NCBI GenBank assembly: GCA_902784305.1
Contig: CACZUK010000006.1
Span: forward strand, 1 to 34,884
Source: Oscillospiraceae bacterium
GTDB lineage: Bacteria; Bacillota; Clostridia; Oscillospirales; Oscillospiraceae
Length of the DNA: 34,884 nucleotides
Reading direction: 5' to 3'
The first letter of the stretch is position 1. Each line of letters begins with the position of its first letter. The position numbers and the translations under genes were made by a program. A model generated the notes under the pieces. The model was given only the letters and a program-made list of their open reading frames with translations. It was not told the DNA's origin and ran no database searches. This document shows positions 1-6,326 of this stretch, piece after piece.

Positions 1-1
1 G

Positions 2-391
2 GCGTTGAAGGCCCACAAGGCCCTCAGCTGCAACCGGATGGTGAGCATCGTGCTGCAGCAGGCGGGTCTGCTGGACAAGGGCGTGGTGGTGAGCCACACG
101 AAGAAGCGCAGCGGCAAGAAGACCATTGACGACGCGGTGAGCAACTGGCGTAAGCTGCGCCACTGCAAGGTGGTGTGGGTCAACAAGCTCTACAAGGATT
201 TGCCGGAGGAGTATAAGAGGGCTGGTTGTATCTATTTCCAGAACTCCAACGCCTGCATCAGCGCCGGAAACGGGAAGATTTGGAGCTGCAACAAGTCCAA
301 AGGCTACCGCTACCAGGGCCGCGGGGATTACCTGCGCACGGAGGGGTATCCGTTCACGAGTCGGATTCTGGTGGTGATTGTGCCAGATTGA
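2..391 (+). CDS. Phage cell-wall hydrolase (endolysin), C-terminal part
   Basis: Partial gene, open at the left edge; no start is claimed because the frame continues upstream. The visible 129 residues begin with a Cys-containing helix (SCNRMVSIVLQQAG). This resembles the catalytic-Cys helix of NlpC/P60-type peptidoglycan hydrolases, where a Cys is followed by a hydrophobic helix. A later segment reads CISAGNGKIWSC, and the protein ends in a compact beta-rich VIVPD tail. It would cut host peptidoglycan at lysis. A strong terminator follows immediately, as expected for the last gene of a phage late operon. The holin gene running off the right edge is its natural partner if the genome is circular. 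The hydrolase call is from recognition of related phage proteins and the Cys motif; the catalytic His is not identified with certainty. Confidence 0.55.
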   Translation, partial: ALKAHKALSCNRMVSIVLQQAGLLDKGVVVSHTKKRSGKKTIDDAVSNWRKLRHCKVVWVNKLYKDLPEEYKRAGCIYFQNSNACISAGNGKIWSCNKSKGYRYQGRGDYLRTEGYPFTSRILVVIVPD

Positions 392-400
392 TTGAAATAA

Positions 401-436
401 GCCGGAGGTGGGGAAACCTGCCTCCGGCGGTTTTTT
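401..436 (+). terminator. Rho-independent terminator after the hydrolase
   Basis: The arms GCCGGAGG (401-408) and CCTCCGGC (421-428) form a perfect 8-bp GC-rich stem, followed by a T run at 431-436. It lies ten bases after the hydrolase stop and so closes the rightward transcript. Confidence 0.9.
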
Positions 437-438
437 GT

Positions 439-504
439 TTTGCGAGGTTGTTGCGAGGTCTTTGCCAGAGTTTTGCCAGAGTTTTACCAGAGTTTTACCA
501 AGTT
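439..504. repeat. Six tandem, degenerate 11-bp repeats
   Basis: Units start at 439, 450, 461, 472, 483 and 494. They read TTTGCGAGGTT, GTTGCGAGGTC, TTTGCCAGAGT twice, TTTACCAGAGT and TTTACCAAGTT. The 11-bp spacing is close to one DNA helical turn, so a protein would meet all copies on one face. The array starts just after the terminator and points toward the recombinase gene at 714-1604. It could be an accessory protein array or recombinase arm sites. Function is inferred only. Confidence 0.75.
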
Positions 505-536
505 CAACTTCCGCACTTCAAAAAGTGCATCTTAAT

Positions 537-698
537 TTGAGTTGCTGCGGTTTTTCGGGGGCGCATGGAAAACGAGTTGCAGCTACAGGTTTAACTTGCC
601 TATAACTTGCTGATACTCAACTCTAACGTATTCTAACTCGATTTGCTGAGTTGGCTAACGCATACAATGCGTTAAGTTGTTGAGTTATTTGTTGAGTA
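537..698. promoter_or_regulatory. Candidate recombination site: palindrome with GAGTT motifs
   Basis: A perfect inverted repeat, TAACGCA (656-662) and TGCGTTA (668-674), surrounds a 5-bp centre, TACAA. Around it are at least seven GAGTT-type motifs in both orientations, near 539, 568, 616, 634, 647, 681 and 692, several extended to TTGAGTT. No plausible coding sequence lies between 437 and 713. An inverted core with flanking repeats beside a tyrosine recombinase gene is the usual layout of a recombinase substrate (crossover site plus arm sites). The assignment as substrate of the adjacent gene is inference. Confidence 0.45.
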
Positions 699-713
699 AA
701 CGGAGAGTATTTG

Positions 714-1604
714 TTAAGTCAATCCGCCATAGCTGAGGTAGTTGTACCAGTCCGTAGCCGGGCGGTTGTCCCCGTGGCCGATGACGGTATTCATGGCAGC
801 CAGGGCGCCCTTGTCCAGTTCCACAGCACTGCCGTCCAGAGGGCGGTACAGCTCCCCCGTGGCGGCTCCGGAGCGCAGGAAGTACTGGTACATCCTCACG
901 GCATACTCTGCCCTGAAGGCGTGCAGGTTGGCATTGCGCAGGTCGGGAACGTCCCGGAAAATCTTCCCAGAGTCGCCTACCTCTGCGGCACGGCAAAGGA
1001 ACCAATCTCGGCCCACGGTGTTGCCCGGCTCAGACCACACCAGCGCTTCCCGCTTCAGGCCGCCTTTGCCGGTGACCCTGAGCACCACAGAGCCGTCCTC
1101 TCGCTGAATCACCTGGTTGCCACGGAGATCCATAGCCTCCTTGATGCACCGCAGGCCAGAGCAACGGCAGGCCTCCGCCTCCTCAGGGTGGTTACGCCTC
1201 CATGCTTGGGCCCGGTGCGTGAGCTGCCTGCCCCTCCAGATCATCTTGAGGTGGCGGATTCCGTACTCCACGCCCCAGGCCGCGCCCGTGCCAACGCCGA
1301 AACCTTTGGCCAGAGCATTGGCCACCGTGGAGCGGCTCCCAGGATTGCTGATGGTCAGTAGGTACTCGGGGACGAGGGCCTGCGCCGCATCGATGTCCTT
1401 CCATGCCTCCGGATGCTCCTGTCGCACCCACCCTGCGAACCGCTTGCAAACGGCAGCGTAGTTGTGGGCAGTGACATCAGAGTAAAGCCGATTTACAGCC
1501 AAACCGGCCTGACGGTCCGCTTTCTTGCTGTGGCCCCGTCCATGCTGGTGGGCTGCATCGATGCGCCCGAGCAGGATGTGGGCAATGCTCTTCTTTTTTG
1601 CCAT
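714..1604 (-). CDS. Tyrosine recombinase, atypical (second recombinase)
   Basis: 296 residues from the ATG at 1604, which is preceded by a GGAGGAG ribosome binding site. The full tyrosine-recombinase catalytic set can be placed: Arg152 in SGLRCIKEAMDLR, Lys180 in TGKGGLKRE, His228 and Arg231 in HAFR, His277 in VIGHGDN and Tyr287 in TDWYNYL. The N-terminal half would be the SAM-like DNA-binding part. The protein is shorter than, and only distantly similar to, the integrase at 2304-3494. The GHG box recalls the 'integrase domain-containing' families of integrative elements rather than lambda-type phage integrases; that family placement is tentative. Its stop lies next to the palindrome and repeats at 437-713. 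It could serve dimer resolution, DNA inversion or a second integration route. It might also belong to a neighbouring element if the window spans two prophages. Confidence 0.8.
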   Translation of the reverse strand: MAKKKSIAHILLGRIDAAHQHGRGHSKKADRQAGLAVNRLYSDVTAHNYAAVCKRFAGWVRQEHPEAWKDIDAAQALVPEYLLTISNPGSRSTVANALAKGFGVGTGAAWGVEYGIRHLKMIWRGRQLTHRAQAWRRNHPEEAEACRCSGLRCIKEAMDLRGNQVIQREDGSVVLRVTGKGGLKREALVWSEPGNTVGRDWFLCRAAEVGDSGKIFRDVPDLRNANLHAFRAEYAVRMYQYFLRSGAATGELYRPLDGSAVELDKGALAAMNTVIGHGDNRPATDWYNYLSYGGLT

Positions 1605-2010
1605 AGTATTCTCCTCCTTGCAGTAGATTTCGCCTCCCCGTGTGGACTTGGTTGAACGCGCACGGGGCGCGCCGGGGGAACCACGGAAACACCCATTTGG
1701 ATATAGCTGGCGGGCTACCGGCTGCCTCAGAGCACTATAGGGCCCCATGCTCTACGGCCTGCGCCTGTATCCATGCCCCGGCGCCGAGGGCAAAATAACC
1801 GTTAATCTCACACGCTGACGCAGCTTCTTCGGCGTCTGCGCTGTGAGGTTGCCGTCAGCCCCATCCAACGAGGGGCAGGACTGACGGCGAAGAAAAAGGA
1901 GGAAAAAAAGAACAAGCACTTGCGTCACGGCTTCAGGAGGCCATGAATAAAGCACTTGTTCTCTGATTATAAGTATATACCTGACGGGCTGGATGTCAAA
2001 TGTGGCCGTC
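1605..2010. other. Noncoding stretch upstream of the recombinase
   Basis: No convincing gene seen. It contains an imperfect hairpin, with CTCACA (1807-1812) pairing TGTGAG (1842-1847) and an inner GACGC/GCGTC stem. A 9-bp direct repeat AAGCACTTG occurs at 1914-1922 and 1950-1958, and an AT-rich segment lies near 1962-1980. As minus-strand RNA the hairpin would sit in the 5' leader of the recombinase gene. Confidence 0.4.
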
Positions 2011-2175
2011 TGCTTACCCCCAAAAATACCCCCACGCCGTTGAGGTACATTGAGGTGTATTGCTTGATATTGAGTTTAAGGTGAAAAGAAACGTGAAAAA
2101 TGAGGCGAAAAAAGCACCATTTGAGCTATATTGACTTTGGCGCGTATAATTCGAATCTCAACACTCGGATATTTC

Positions 2176-2218
2176 AAAACGGTCTGGATTGTTTTCGATC
2201 TGGGCCGTTTTTCTTTTT
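2176..2218 (+). terminator. Rightward terminator after the tRNA-like segment
   Basis: AAAACGGTC (2176-2184) pairs with GGCCGTTTT (2203-2211) with a G-T pair, and a T-rich tract continues to 2218. No plus-strand gene precedes it within the window. This fits a role in ending a host RNA gene reconstituted by integration. Confidence 0.55.
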
Positions 2219-2229
2219 CTGTATAACAA

Positions 2230-2270
2230 AGCCGCCCGGAAACTCACCATTCCCGGACGGCTGTTTTTTG
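2230..2270 (+). terminator. Second terminator, downstream of the integrase 3' end
   Basis: The arms AGCCGCCCGG (from 2230) and CCGGACGGCT (to 2262) pair with one mismatch. A TTTTTT run lies at 2264-2269 on the plus strand. The same hairpin may also stop leftward integrase transcripts. Confidence 0.6.
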
Positions 2271-2303
2271 TTTTACCCCTAAACTTACCCCCACCAGCTT
2301 TTT

Positions 2304-3494
2304 TTACCCCTTCCCGGCGGCTTTCTTGGGGGTACGGGCCTCCTCCATCACCTGGTCGATGATGGAGCGGGAGCGTGCCCGCATGGCCTCGCTGGTTTCG
2401 CCGTAGACGTCCATCGTGAAGGCCGCGGAGAAGTGGCCCAGATTGTCGGCCACGCTCTTCACGTTGTCCCCGGCGGCCAGTGCGTTGATTGCGTAGCTGT
2501 GGCGCAGGTCGTGGAACCGGCTCTCCGGAATCCCGATGCTGGCCACCAGCTTCTTGAAGGACTTGTAGACGGTGCCGTGGTGGAGCGGCTGGCCCAGGCC
2601 GTTGGTGAACACGAATCCGGCCTCATCCTCCCAGAGCGGTCCGGCGGCCAGACGCTGCGCGGCCTGCCTGCGGCGCTGGGCGGCGAAGAGCTCCATCACG
2701 CCGTCCGAGGCGGTGACCTTCCGGGGCTTCCGGTTCTTCGGACTCTCCACGATGATGTAGCCGCCGCCCCGGATGTTCCGCTGCCACTGGCGGCGGACGG
2801 TAATCAGACCCGGCTCGATGTCGGCCCACTGGAGTCCCAGAATCTCCGACTGGCGCAGACCGGTAAACAGGGCCACCAGATAGACCAGCTCAAACTCATG
2901 GCCGCGAATCGCCTGTACAAAGGCGTTGAGGCTGTCGTCCATCAGGGGCTTCAACTCCGGCTTGACCATCTTCGGGAGCTTCACCCCGTCGGACGGGTTC
3001 TGCGCAATCAGCCCGGCCACCTTCGCCTGCTCCAGCGCCTTGTGGAGCACGCCGTGGGTGCAGTTCACCGTCTTCGGGGCAAGGGCCTTCCTGCCCGTGG
3101 CCTCATCGCCCTTGGACAGAGTGTTCAGCATCCGCTGAATCTGGGCGTTCTTGAGGGCGCCCAGCTGCACGGTGCCGATGTAGGGCAGAATGTCCTTCTC
3201 AATGCGGCTGCGGTAGGTGTTGACGGTGTTTGGCTTGAGGTCGGTGCAGTAGGTGGTCAGCCACTGTTCCAGCCACGCGGCCACGGTGATACGCTCCGGC
3301 TGGTGGTAGCTGTTCTGGTCTGCGGCGCTCAGGGCGGCGGTGAGCTTGCGGCGGGCCTCTCGCTCCGTGTCGGCGTAGAGGCTCTTCCTTTGGGTCTTGC
3401 CGTACTCGTCCGTGTAGCGGAAGCGCGCTTCCCACTTTCCGTTGGGGCGCTGTCGGATGGTGCCGCTGCCGGCGGCGGCTTTTCGCTTTGCCAT
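2304..3494 (-). CDS. int: Phage integrase, tyrosine recombinase family
   Basis: 396 residues from the ATG at 3494, preceded by GGAAGGTGA; a GTG three codons earlier overlaps that ribosome binding site and is rejected. Residues about 10-60 form an AP2-like arm-binding domain (GTIRQRPNGKWEARFRY), about 70-165 a SAM-like core-binding domain, and about 180-375 the catalytic domain. Catalytic residues visible: Arg214 (TGLRQSEILGL), Lys253 (ESPKNRKPRK), His328 and Arg331 (HDLRHSY), His354 (LGH) and the nucleophile Tyr364 (TMDVYG). It integrates and, with an excisionase, excises the phage. It is transcribed leftward toward the candidate attachment region, probably reading through from the repressor gene. 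Length and domain order are normal for the family in Firmicutes phages. Confidence 0.97.
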   Translation of the reverse strand: MAKRKAAAGSGTIRQRPNGKWEARFRYTDEYGKTQRKSLYADTEREARRKLTAALSAADQNSYHQPERITVAAWLEQWLTTYCTDLKPNTVNTYRSRIEKDILPYIGTVQLGALKNAQIQRMLNTLSKGDEATGRKALAPKTVNCTHGVLHKALEQAKVAGLIAQNPSDGVKLPKMVKPELKPLMDDSLNAFVQAIRGHEFELVYLVALFTGLRQSEILGLQWADIEPGLITVRRQWQRNIRGGGYIIVESPKNRKPRKVTASDGVMELFAAQRRRQAAQRLAAGPLWEDEAGFVFTNGLGQPLHHGTVYKSFKKLVASIGIPESRFHDLRHSYAINALAAGDNVKSVADNLGHFSAAFTMDVYGETSEAMRARSRSIIDQVMEEARTPKKAAGKG

Positions 3495-3535
3495 AAAAAT
3501 CACCTTCCATTTCCTATGCAGTTGTGGTAATATGG

Positions 3536-3571
3536 AAGGGCAGTTGAAGCGTAGGAAACTTTACTGCCCTT
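3536..3571. repeat. 9-bp perfect inverted repeat between repressor and integrase
   Basis: AAGGGCAGT (3536-3544) and ACTGCCCTT (3563-3571) are exact complements with an 18-nt loop. There is no T run, so it is not a simple terminator. It lies in the leader of the integrase message. Confidence 0.6.
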
Positions 3572-3573
3572 TG

Positions 3574-3610
3574 AACCTCTCCGGTGTTGGTAGCGCCGGG
3601 GAGGTTTTTT
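3574..3610 (+). terminator. Terminator hairpin between int and repressor genes
   Basis: AACCTC-t-CCGG (from 3574) pairs with CCGG-g-GAGGTT (to 3606), and T residues run at 3605-3610 on the plus strand. The T tract favours rightward termination. On the minus strand it may attenuate readthrough from repressor to integrase. Confidence 0.55.
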
Positions 3611-3645
3611 GTTATTTGTGAACTTCCGAGCTTCTGGCAAACGTC

Positions 3646-4401
3646 TTACTCGTCTCCGTTAATGAGCGACTGAATAACATATCTGGCGTATTTCCTTATT
3701 TCTTGTACCGCCGAAGCATATTCCGACGGCTCAATAGGACGCGATTTTTTGTCTCCATTTGTGATGAAAATATCGACCCCAGAAAACTCAATGCCGTAAT
3801 CCAGTAGCTTTGCTATATCAGCAATCCATTTTATAGTTTGATGAGGCACATCAGGAGGCAGACAGTTTTGTAGCATGCGACGGGAAGCCTTGTCTATCCA
3901 GCGATCTTCTGTTATGGCACCCCGTTTACGGACCCTTCTTTTGTGGTCTTCCTCAATAAATGCGCTAATCTGGCCGATTTCGCTTCCTGTAGCATCGGCC
4001 AGCTTGCTGATTTCATCCGAAGTTGGAATGTAGGACACTCCAGTAGAAGGGTCAGTCCCATACTCAAGTTGTCTTATTACCCACTCCCTTAACCCACTGG
4101 CACGAGCAAATTCGTACACTGTTAGGTTATGGGCTTCTCTATAGTTCTTAAGAAAGCTACCTAAAAGGCATTCACTGTCTGCTGGCGGCAGTTTTGTCTG
4201 ATCCTCCCACCCCATAAGCTCGGTTGGAGACATCTCTAATATTTCAGATAGCTTTGCAATCTTATCCCTGCGCATGTTCGATATTGAACCGGACTCCCAT
4301 TTTTTTACGGTGCTTTTGCTTACACCGACGTAGTTTCCTACCTTTTCCAGTGTAAGGCCCAGCTCAAGCCGTCGAGTTCGGATTCTTTCTTTTACTTCCA
4401 T
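3646..4401 (-). CDS. Phage repressor with two HTH domains
   Basis: 251 residues from the ATG at 4401, with AAAGGAGG upstream. Residues 1-66 are a canonical XRE/HTH_3 domain (LTLEKVGNYVGVSKSTVKKWESG). Residues about 80-143 form a second HTH-like unit (LTVYEFARASGLREWVIRQLE). The rest is basic then acidic, with no S24 LexA-type protease motif. It most likely maintains lysogeny by binding the intergenic region at 4402-4560. It is transcribed from its own promoter at 4428-4456, back to back with the early promoter. Because it lacks a self-cleavage domain, induction would need an antirepressor. The KilAC protein at 5448-6089 is a candidate. The immunity-repressor role is inferred from position and the HTH. 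Confidence 0.85.
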   Translation of the reverse strand: MEVKERIRTRRLELGLTLEKVGNYVGVSKSTVKKWESGSISNMRRDKIAKLSEILEMSPTELMGWEDQTKLPPADSECLLGSFLKNYREAHNLTVYEFARASGLREWVIRQLEYGTDPSTGVSYIPTSDEISKLADATGSEIGQISAFIEEDHKRRVRKRGAITEDRWIDKASRRMLQNCLPPDVPHQTIKWIADIAKLLDYGIEFSGVDIFITNGDKKSRPIEPSEYASAVQEIRKYARYVIQSLINGDE

Positions 4402-4427
4402 GAGTTAACCTCCTTTCCATGAAGTAC

Positions 4428-4456
4428 ACTATAACACGTTTGTTTCTTATTTGCAA
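4428..4456 (-). promoter_or_regulatory. Repressor promoter (leftward)
   Basis: On the minus strand, TTGCAA (4456-4451) and TATAGT (4433-4428) are separated by 17 bp, with a TGT extension before the -10. The transcript would enter the repressor leader and its AAAGGAGG site. Confidence 0.75.
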
Positions 4457-4496
4457 CTGTCTTTTCGGCTAGCGGAGAAAAAGTTTCTTTTACGCC

Positions 4497-4525
4497 TTGA
4501 CAGAGCTTCCAAATTCGTGTATATT
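4497..4525 (+). promoter_or_regulatory. Early rightward promoter
   Basis: A consensus TTGACA -35 (4497-4502), 17-bp spacer and TATATT -10 (4520-4525). It drives the early genes from 4564. It is divergent from the repressor promoter and lies next to the operator-like palindrome at 4531-4546. Confidence 0.88.
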
Positions 4526-4530
4526 AGTCT

Positions 4531-4546
4531 GTGTCCTAAAGGAAAC
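4531..4546. promoter_or_regulatory. Candidate operator, copy 1 (one mismatch)
   Basis: GTGTCCT-aa-AGGAAAC is the one-mismatch version of the perfect palindrome at 4768-4783, placed just after the early promoter -10. Half-site-like GTTTCTT motifs also occur at 4442-4448 and 4483-4489, inside the divergent promoter region. Confidence 0.6.
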
Positions 4547-4563
4547 GAAAGGAGGTGAGGGCA

Positions 4564-4776
4564 TTGGACGTCAACAAACTAAAGTATTACATCGCTGATC
4601 GCGGTGAGAGCCTGTCGACGTACGAGCGGGCGCTTGGCATCAGCAAAACTGCGCTTTATCGCAAAATGCGCGGTCAAACCGAGTTTACTCGGGATGAAAT
4701 AGAGAAAACAATCCGCTTCCTACGTTTGTCTGAGGCGGATACCATCTCTGTTTTTTTTAACGACGTGGTTTCCTAA
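4564..4776 (+). CDS. Cro-like small HTH protein
   Basis: 70 residues from the TTG at 4564, eight bases after AAAGGAGG. A GTG at 4555 overlaps the ribosome binding site and is less likely. The sequence KLKYYIADRGESLSTYERALGISKTALYRKMRG is a lambda-Cro/XRE-like helix-turn-helix. It is the first gene after the early promoter, the classic cro position. It would repress the repressor promoter or tune early transcription. Its stop codon lies inside the perfect operator palindrome at 4768-4783. Confidence 0.8.
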   Translation: MDVNKLKYYIADRGESLSTYERALGISKTALYRKMRGQTEFTRDEIEKTIRFLRLSEADTISVFFNDVVS

Positions 4777-4783
4777 AGGAAAC
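4768..4783. promoter_or_regulatory. Candidate operator, copy 2 (perfect palindrome)
   Basis: GTTTCCT-aa-AGGAAAC has perfect 7-bp arms with a 2-bp centre. It overlaps the end of the Cro-like gene and the leader of the excisionase-like gene. Together with the following GAAAGGAG ribosome binding site it is part of an exact 21-bp direct repeat shared with 4534-4554. Confidence 0.65.
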
Positions 4784-4801
4784 GAAAGGAGACTGACCAC
4801 T

Positions 4802-5008
4802 ATGACTAACACCAAAATCCGCGCCCCTGTGGAGCGCGTGGCGCTCTCTGTGTCGGAGGCCGCCCAGTCGATGAGCGTCAGCGAGAACACGCTCCGGGAC
4901 CTCATCAAGTCTAGGCCTGACTTCCCTGTGGTGCAGGTGAGCCAGAGCCGCAAGATCATCCCCATTGGCCCGCTGCGCGAGTGGCTGGCCAAAGAAGCCA
5001 CCAGTTGA
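4802..5008 (+). CDS. Excisionase-like HTH DNA-binding protein
   Basis: 68 residues from the ATG at 4802, with GAAAGGAG upstream. The core ALSVSEAAQSMSVSENTLRDLIKSRPDFPVV, with a following basic KIIPIGPLREWL wing, is a winged HTH of the AlpA/HTH_17/MerR-like excisionase class. In phages these direct integrase to excise, or act as small transcription regulators. It follows the Cro-like gene in the early operon, fitting expression on induction. It could instead be a general regulator. Confidence 0.72.
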   Translation: MTNTKIRAPVERVALSVSEAAQSMSVSENTLRDLIKSRPDFPVVQVSQSRKIIPIGPLREWLAKEATS

Positions 5009-5021
5009 AAGGAGAACCATC

Positions 5022-5252
5022 ATGAACCACAAGAGCATCAAGCAGCAGGAGCTGGAAGCGCTGGCTCTGTCGTTTCTGAACGACGTCCAGAACTGCATCG
5101 ACAGCGGCGACATCAGGGACGCCGTGACCCGCATCGGCAGCGTGATTGCCGGCATGAGCATCGGCCAGAGTGGCGACACCGCTTTTCGGGAGTGGTTTTT
5201 TGGGGAGCTGTCCAAGATGACCTCGGACTGCGCTTCCAAGTGGAACGTGTAA
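5022..5252 (+). CDS. Small early phage protein, unknown
   Basis: 76 residues from the ATG at 5022, with AAAGGAG seven bases upstream. The protein is helical and mildly acidic (LNDVQNCIDSGDIRDAVTRIGSVIAG), with two cysteines and no signal or membrane segment. It lies in the early operon with short spacing on both sides. No family recognised. Confidence 0.7.
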   Translation: MNHKSIKQQELEALALSFLNDVQNCIDSGDIRDAVTRIGSVIAGMSIGQSGDTAFREWFFGELSKMTSDCASKWNV

Positions 5253-5272
5253 GCATTGAAAGAAGAACCAAC

Positions 5273-5443
5273 ATGAGAAAGCTCTACCGCTCCATCGCCC
5301 GCGCCCGGATGCGCAAGGCCGGCTTCCGGCACATCAACCGCCCGATTATCGTCGCGACCCAGCGCGGCCCCGTCAACGCAGGCAGCTTTTTCTCCAGGAA
5401 TTGGAAGAACTACTGCCTCGCACCCCAGAACAAGGAGGACTGA
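5273..5443 (+). CDS. Small basic early phage protein
   Basis: 56 residues from the ATG at 5273, after AAAGAAG. It is rich in Arg and Lys at the N-terminus (RKLYRSIARARMRKAGFRHINR), suggesting nucleic-acid contact. Similar short basic proteins are frequent in early operons of Clostridia phages. No function is known. It starts about 20 bases after the previous gene and ends 4 bases before the antirepressor gene. Confidence 0.65.
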   Translation: MRKLYRSIARARMRKAGFRHINRPIIVATQRGPVNAGSFFSRNWKNYCLAPQNKED

Positions 5444-5447
5444 CAAC

Positions 5448-6089
5448 ATGAAAAACGACAACAAGCCCATTTTCGCCACCATCACCAAAGGCGGTGCGCT
5501 CTACATCATGGCCGTGGAACTGTACCACGCCCTGGAAATCGATGAGTGGTACTCCGACTGGCTGCAGCAGCTCGAGGTCGACTACTTTCTCGATCCTGAT
5601 TACGAGCTGTACACCGACGAGGAGGGCATTGAGTGGCTCCGTGCCAGCTTCGCCAAGGCCCTCTGCTCGACGCTTAACACCGTGGCCAGCCGCCGGGTGC
5701 GAGAGTACATCCGGACCATCATGGATTGCCCTGACAGCGAGCTGGCTGCGGCCCTCGCCAGTGCGCGCTATCGGTGCGACGCGCAGGCCATGGAAATTGA
5801 CATCCTCAAGCGCAATCTCGAAAACCTCAGGGTCAAGGCCGATTACTTCGACCAGCTTGTCGAGGCGAAGCTGTACACCGACATCGACGTCACTGCTCAG
5901 GAACTGGGGATCCCGCTGGATGCCTTCTGTGGCCTCCTTCTGCGTTACCACTACGTGCGCAAGCGCAAGTCCGGGGAACTGCGGGCGACCAGGCTCGCTG
6001 TAGACGAGGGCCTATTCCTTGATGACCGCCAGAGGATTACGCCCAAGGGCCGGGAGACATTCCGCCTGCTCAGCTCCGTGCTCATCTAA
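5448..6089 (+). CDS. Antirepressor-like protein with C-terminal KilAC domain
   Basis: 213 residues from the ATG at 5448 (AAGGAGG upstream). The C-terminal half fits the KilAC pattern: a coiled helix (ENLRVKADYFDQLVEAKLYTDIDVTAQELGI), then LLRYHYVRKRKSGELRAT, then GLFLDDRQRITPKGRETFRLL. KilAC domains sit at the C-terminus of phage antirepressors and bind DNA or partner proteins. The N-terminal half is not a Bro-N or ORF6N domain that I recognise; it is acidic and rich in aromatic residues. In the early operon it is a good candidate for lifting repression by the double-HTH repressor, which has no protease domain. Confidence 0.75.
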   Translation: MKNDNKPIFATITKGGALYIMAVELYHALEIDEWYSDWLQQLEVDYFLDPDYELYTDEEGIEWLRASFAKALCSTLNTVASRRVREYIRTIMDCPDSELAAALASARYRCDAQAMEIDILKRNLENLRVKADYFDQLVEAKLYTDIDVTAQELGIPLDAFCGLLLRYHYVRKRKSGELRATRLAVDEGLFLDDRQRITPKGRETFRLLSSVLI

Positions 6090-6103
6090 GGGAGGGGGAC
6101 ACT

Positions 6104-6301
6104 ATGAACATCAATGCTACGGCGGGGCGCGAGGCTGCCCCCGCCGCCACTGAGCCCAAGCTGATGTCTCTCGTCCGGGCCATCAGCACCGTCCGCACCA
6201 TGCGCGACGAGATGAAGGCCACCTGTCCGGACACCCTCCAGGTACGCCGCTATATGGTAGCCGTGGACAAGCTGGTGGACTACGTCACCACCCCCCTCTG
6301 A
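6104..6301 (+). CDS. Small phage protein, unknown
   Basis: 65 residues from the ATG at 6104, with GGGAGGGGG upstream. It has an Ala-rich start followed by helical, basic segments (LVRAISTVRTMRDEMKATCPDTLQVRRYMVAVDKLVDYV). No family recognised. It sits in a run of very short genes that continues to 7161. Confidence 0.6.
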   Translation: MNINATAGREAAPAATEPKLMSLVRAISTVRTMRDEMKATCPDTLQVRRYMVAVDKLVDYVTTPL

Positions 6302-6326
6302 CCGGTGGGTAGCCAATATCTTCCTT

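Larger units (their letters stand above)
2016..2310. other. Candidate attachment region (attP or attL) of the phage integrase
   Basis: ACCCCC-type motifs occur in two clusters: at 2016 and 2028 (12 bp apart), and at 2275, 2287 (12 bp apart) and 2306. On the minus strand they read GGGGGTA/GGGGTA. Between the clusters lies a segment with a tRNA T-loop-like TTCGAATC (2150-2157) running to CACTCGGA (2162-2169), then two rightward terminators. Paired arm-type repeats flanking a tRNA-3'-end-like core, next to the integrase 3' end, is the standard layout of an attachment site. The core position is inferred; a full tRNA does not fold here. Confidence 0.45.

Noticed and set aside
461..504. CRISPR array
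   Set aside because: The repeats are 11 bp and directly tandem with no spacers, and no cas genes are present.
2150..2169. Complete tRNA gene at the TTCGAATC motif
   Set aside because: No matching 5' T-stem, anticodon arm or acceptor strand could be folded upstream. Kept only as a tRNA-3'-like core.
1752..2282. Short frames of 60-67 codons in the attachment region
   Set aside because: No ribosome binding site, low-complexity translation, and overlap with terminators and repeats.
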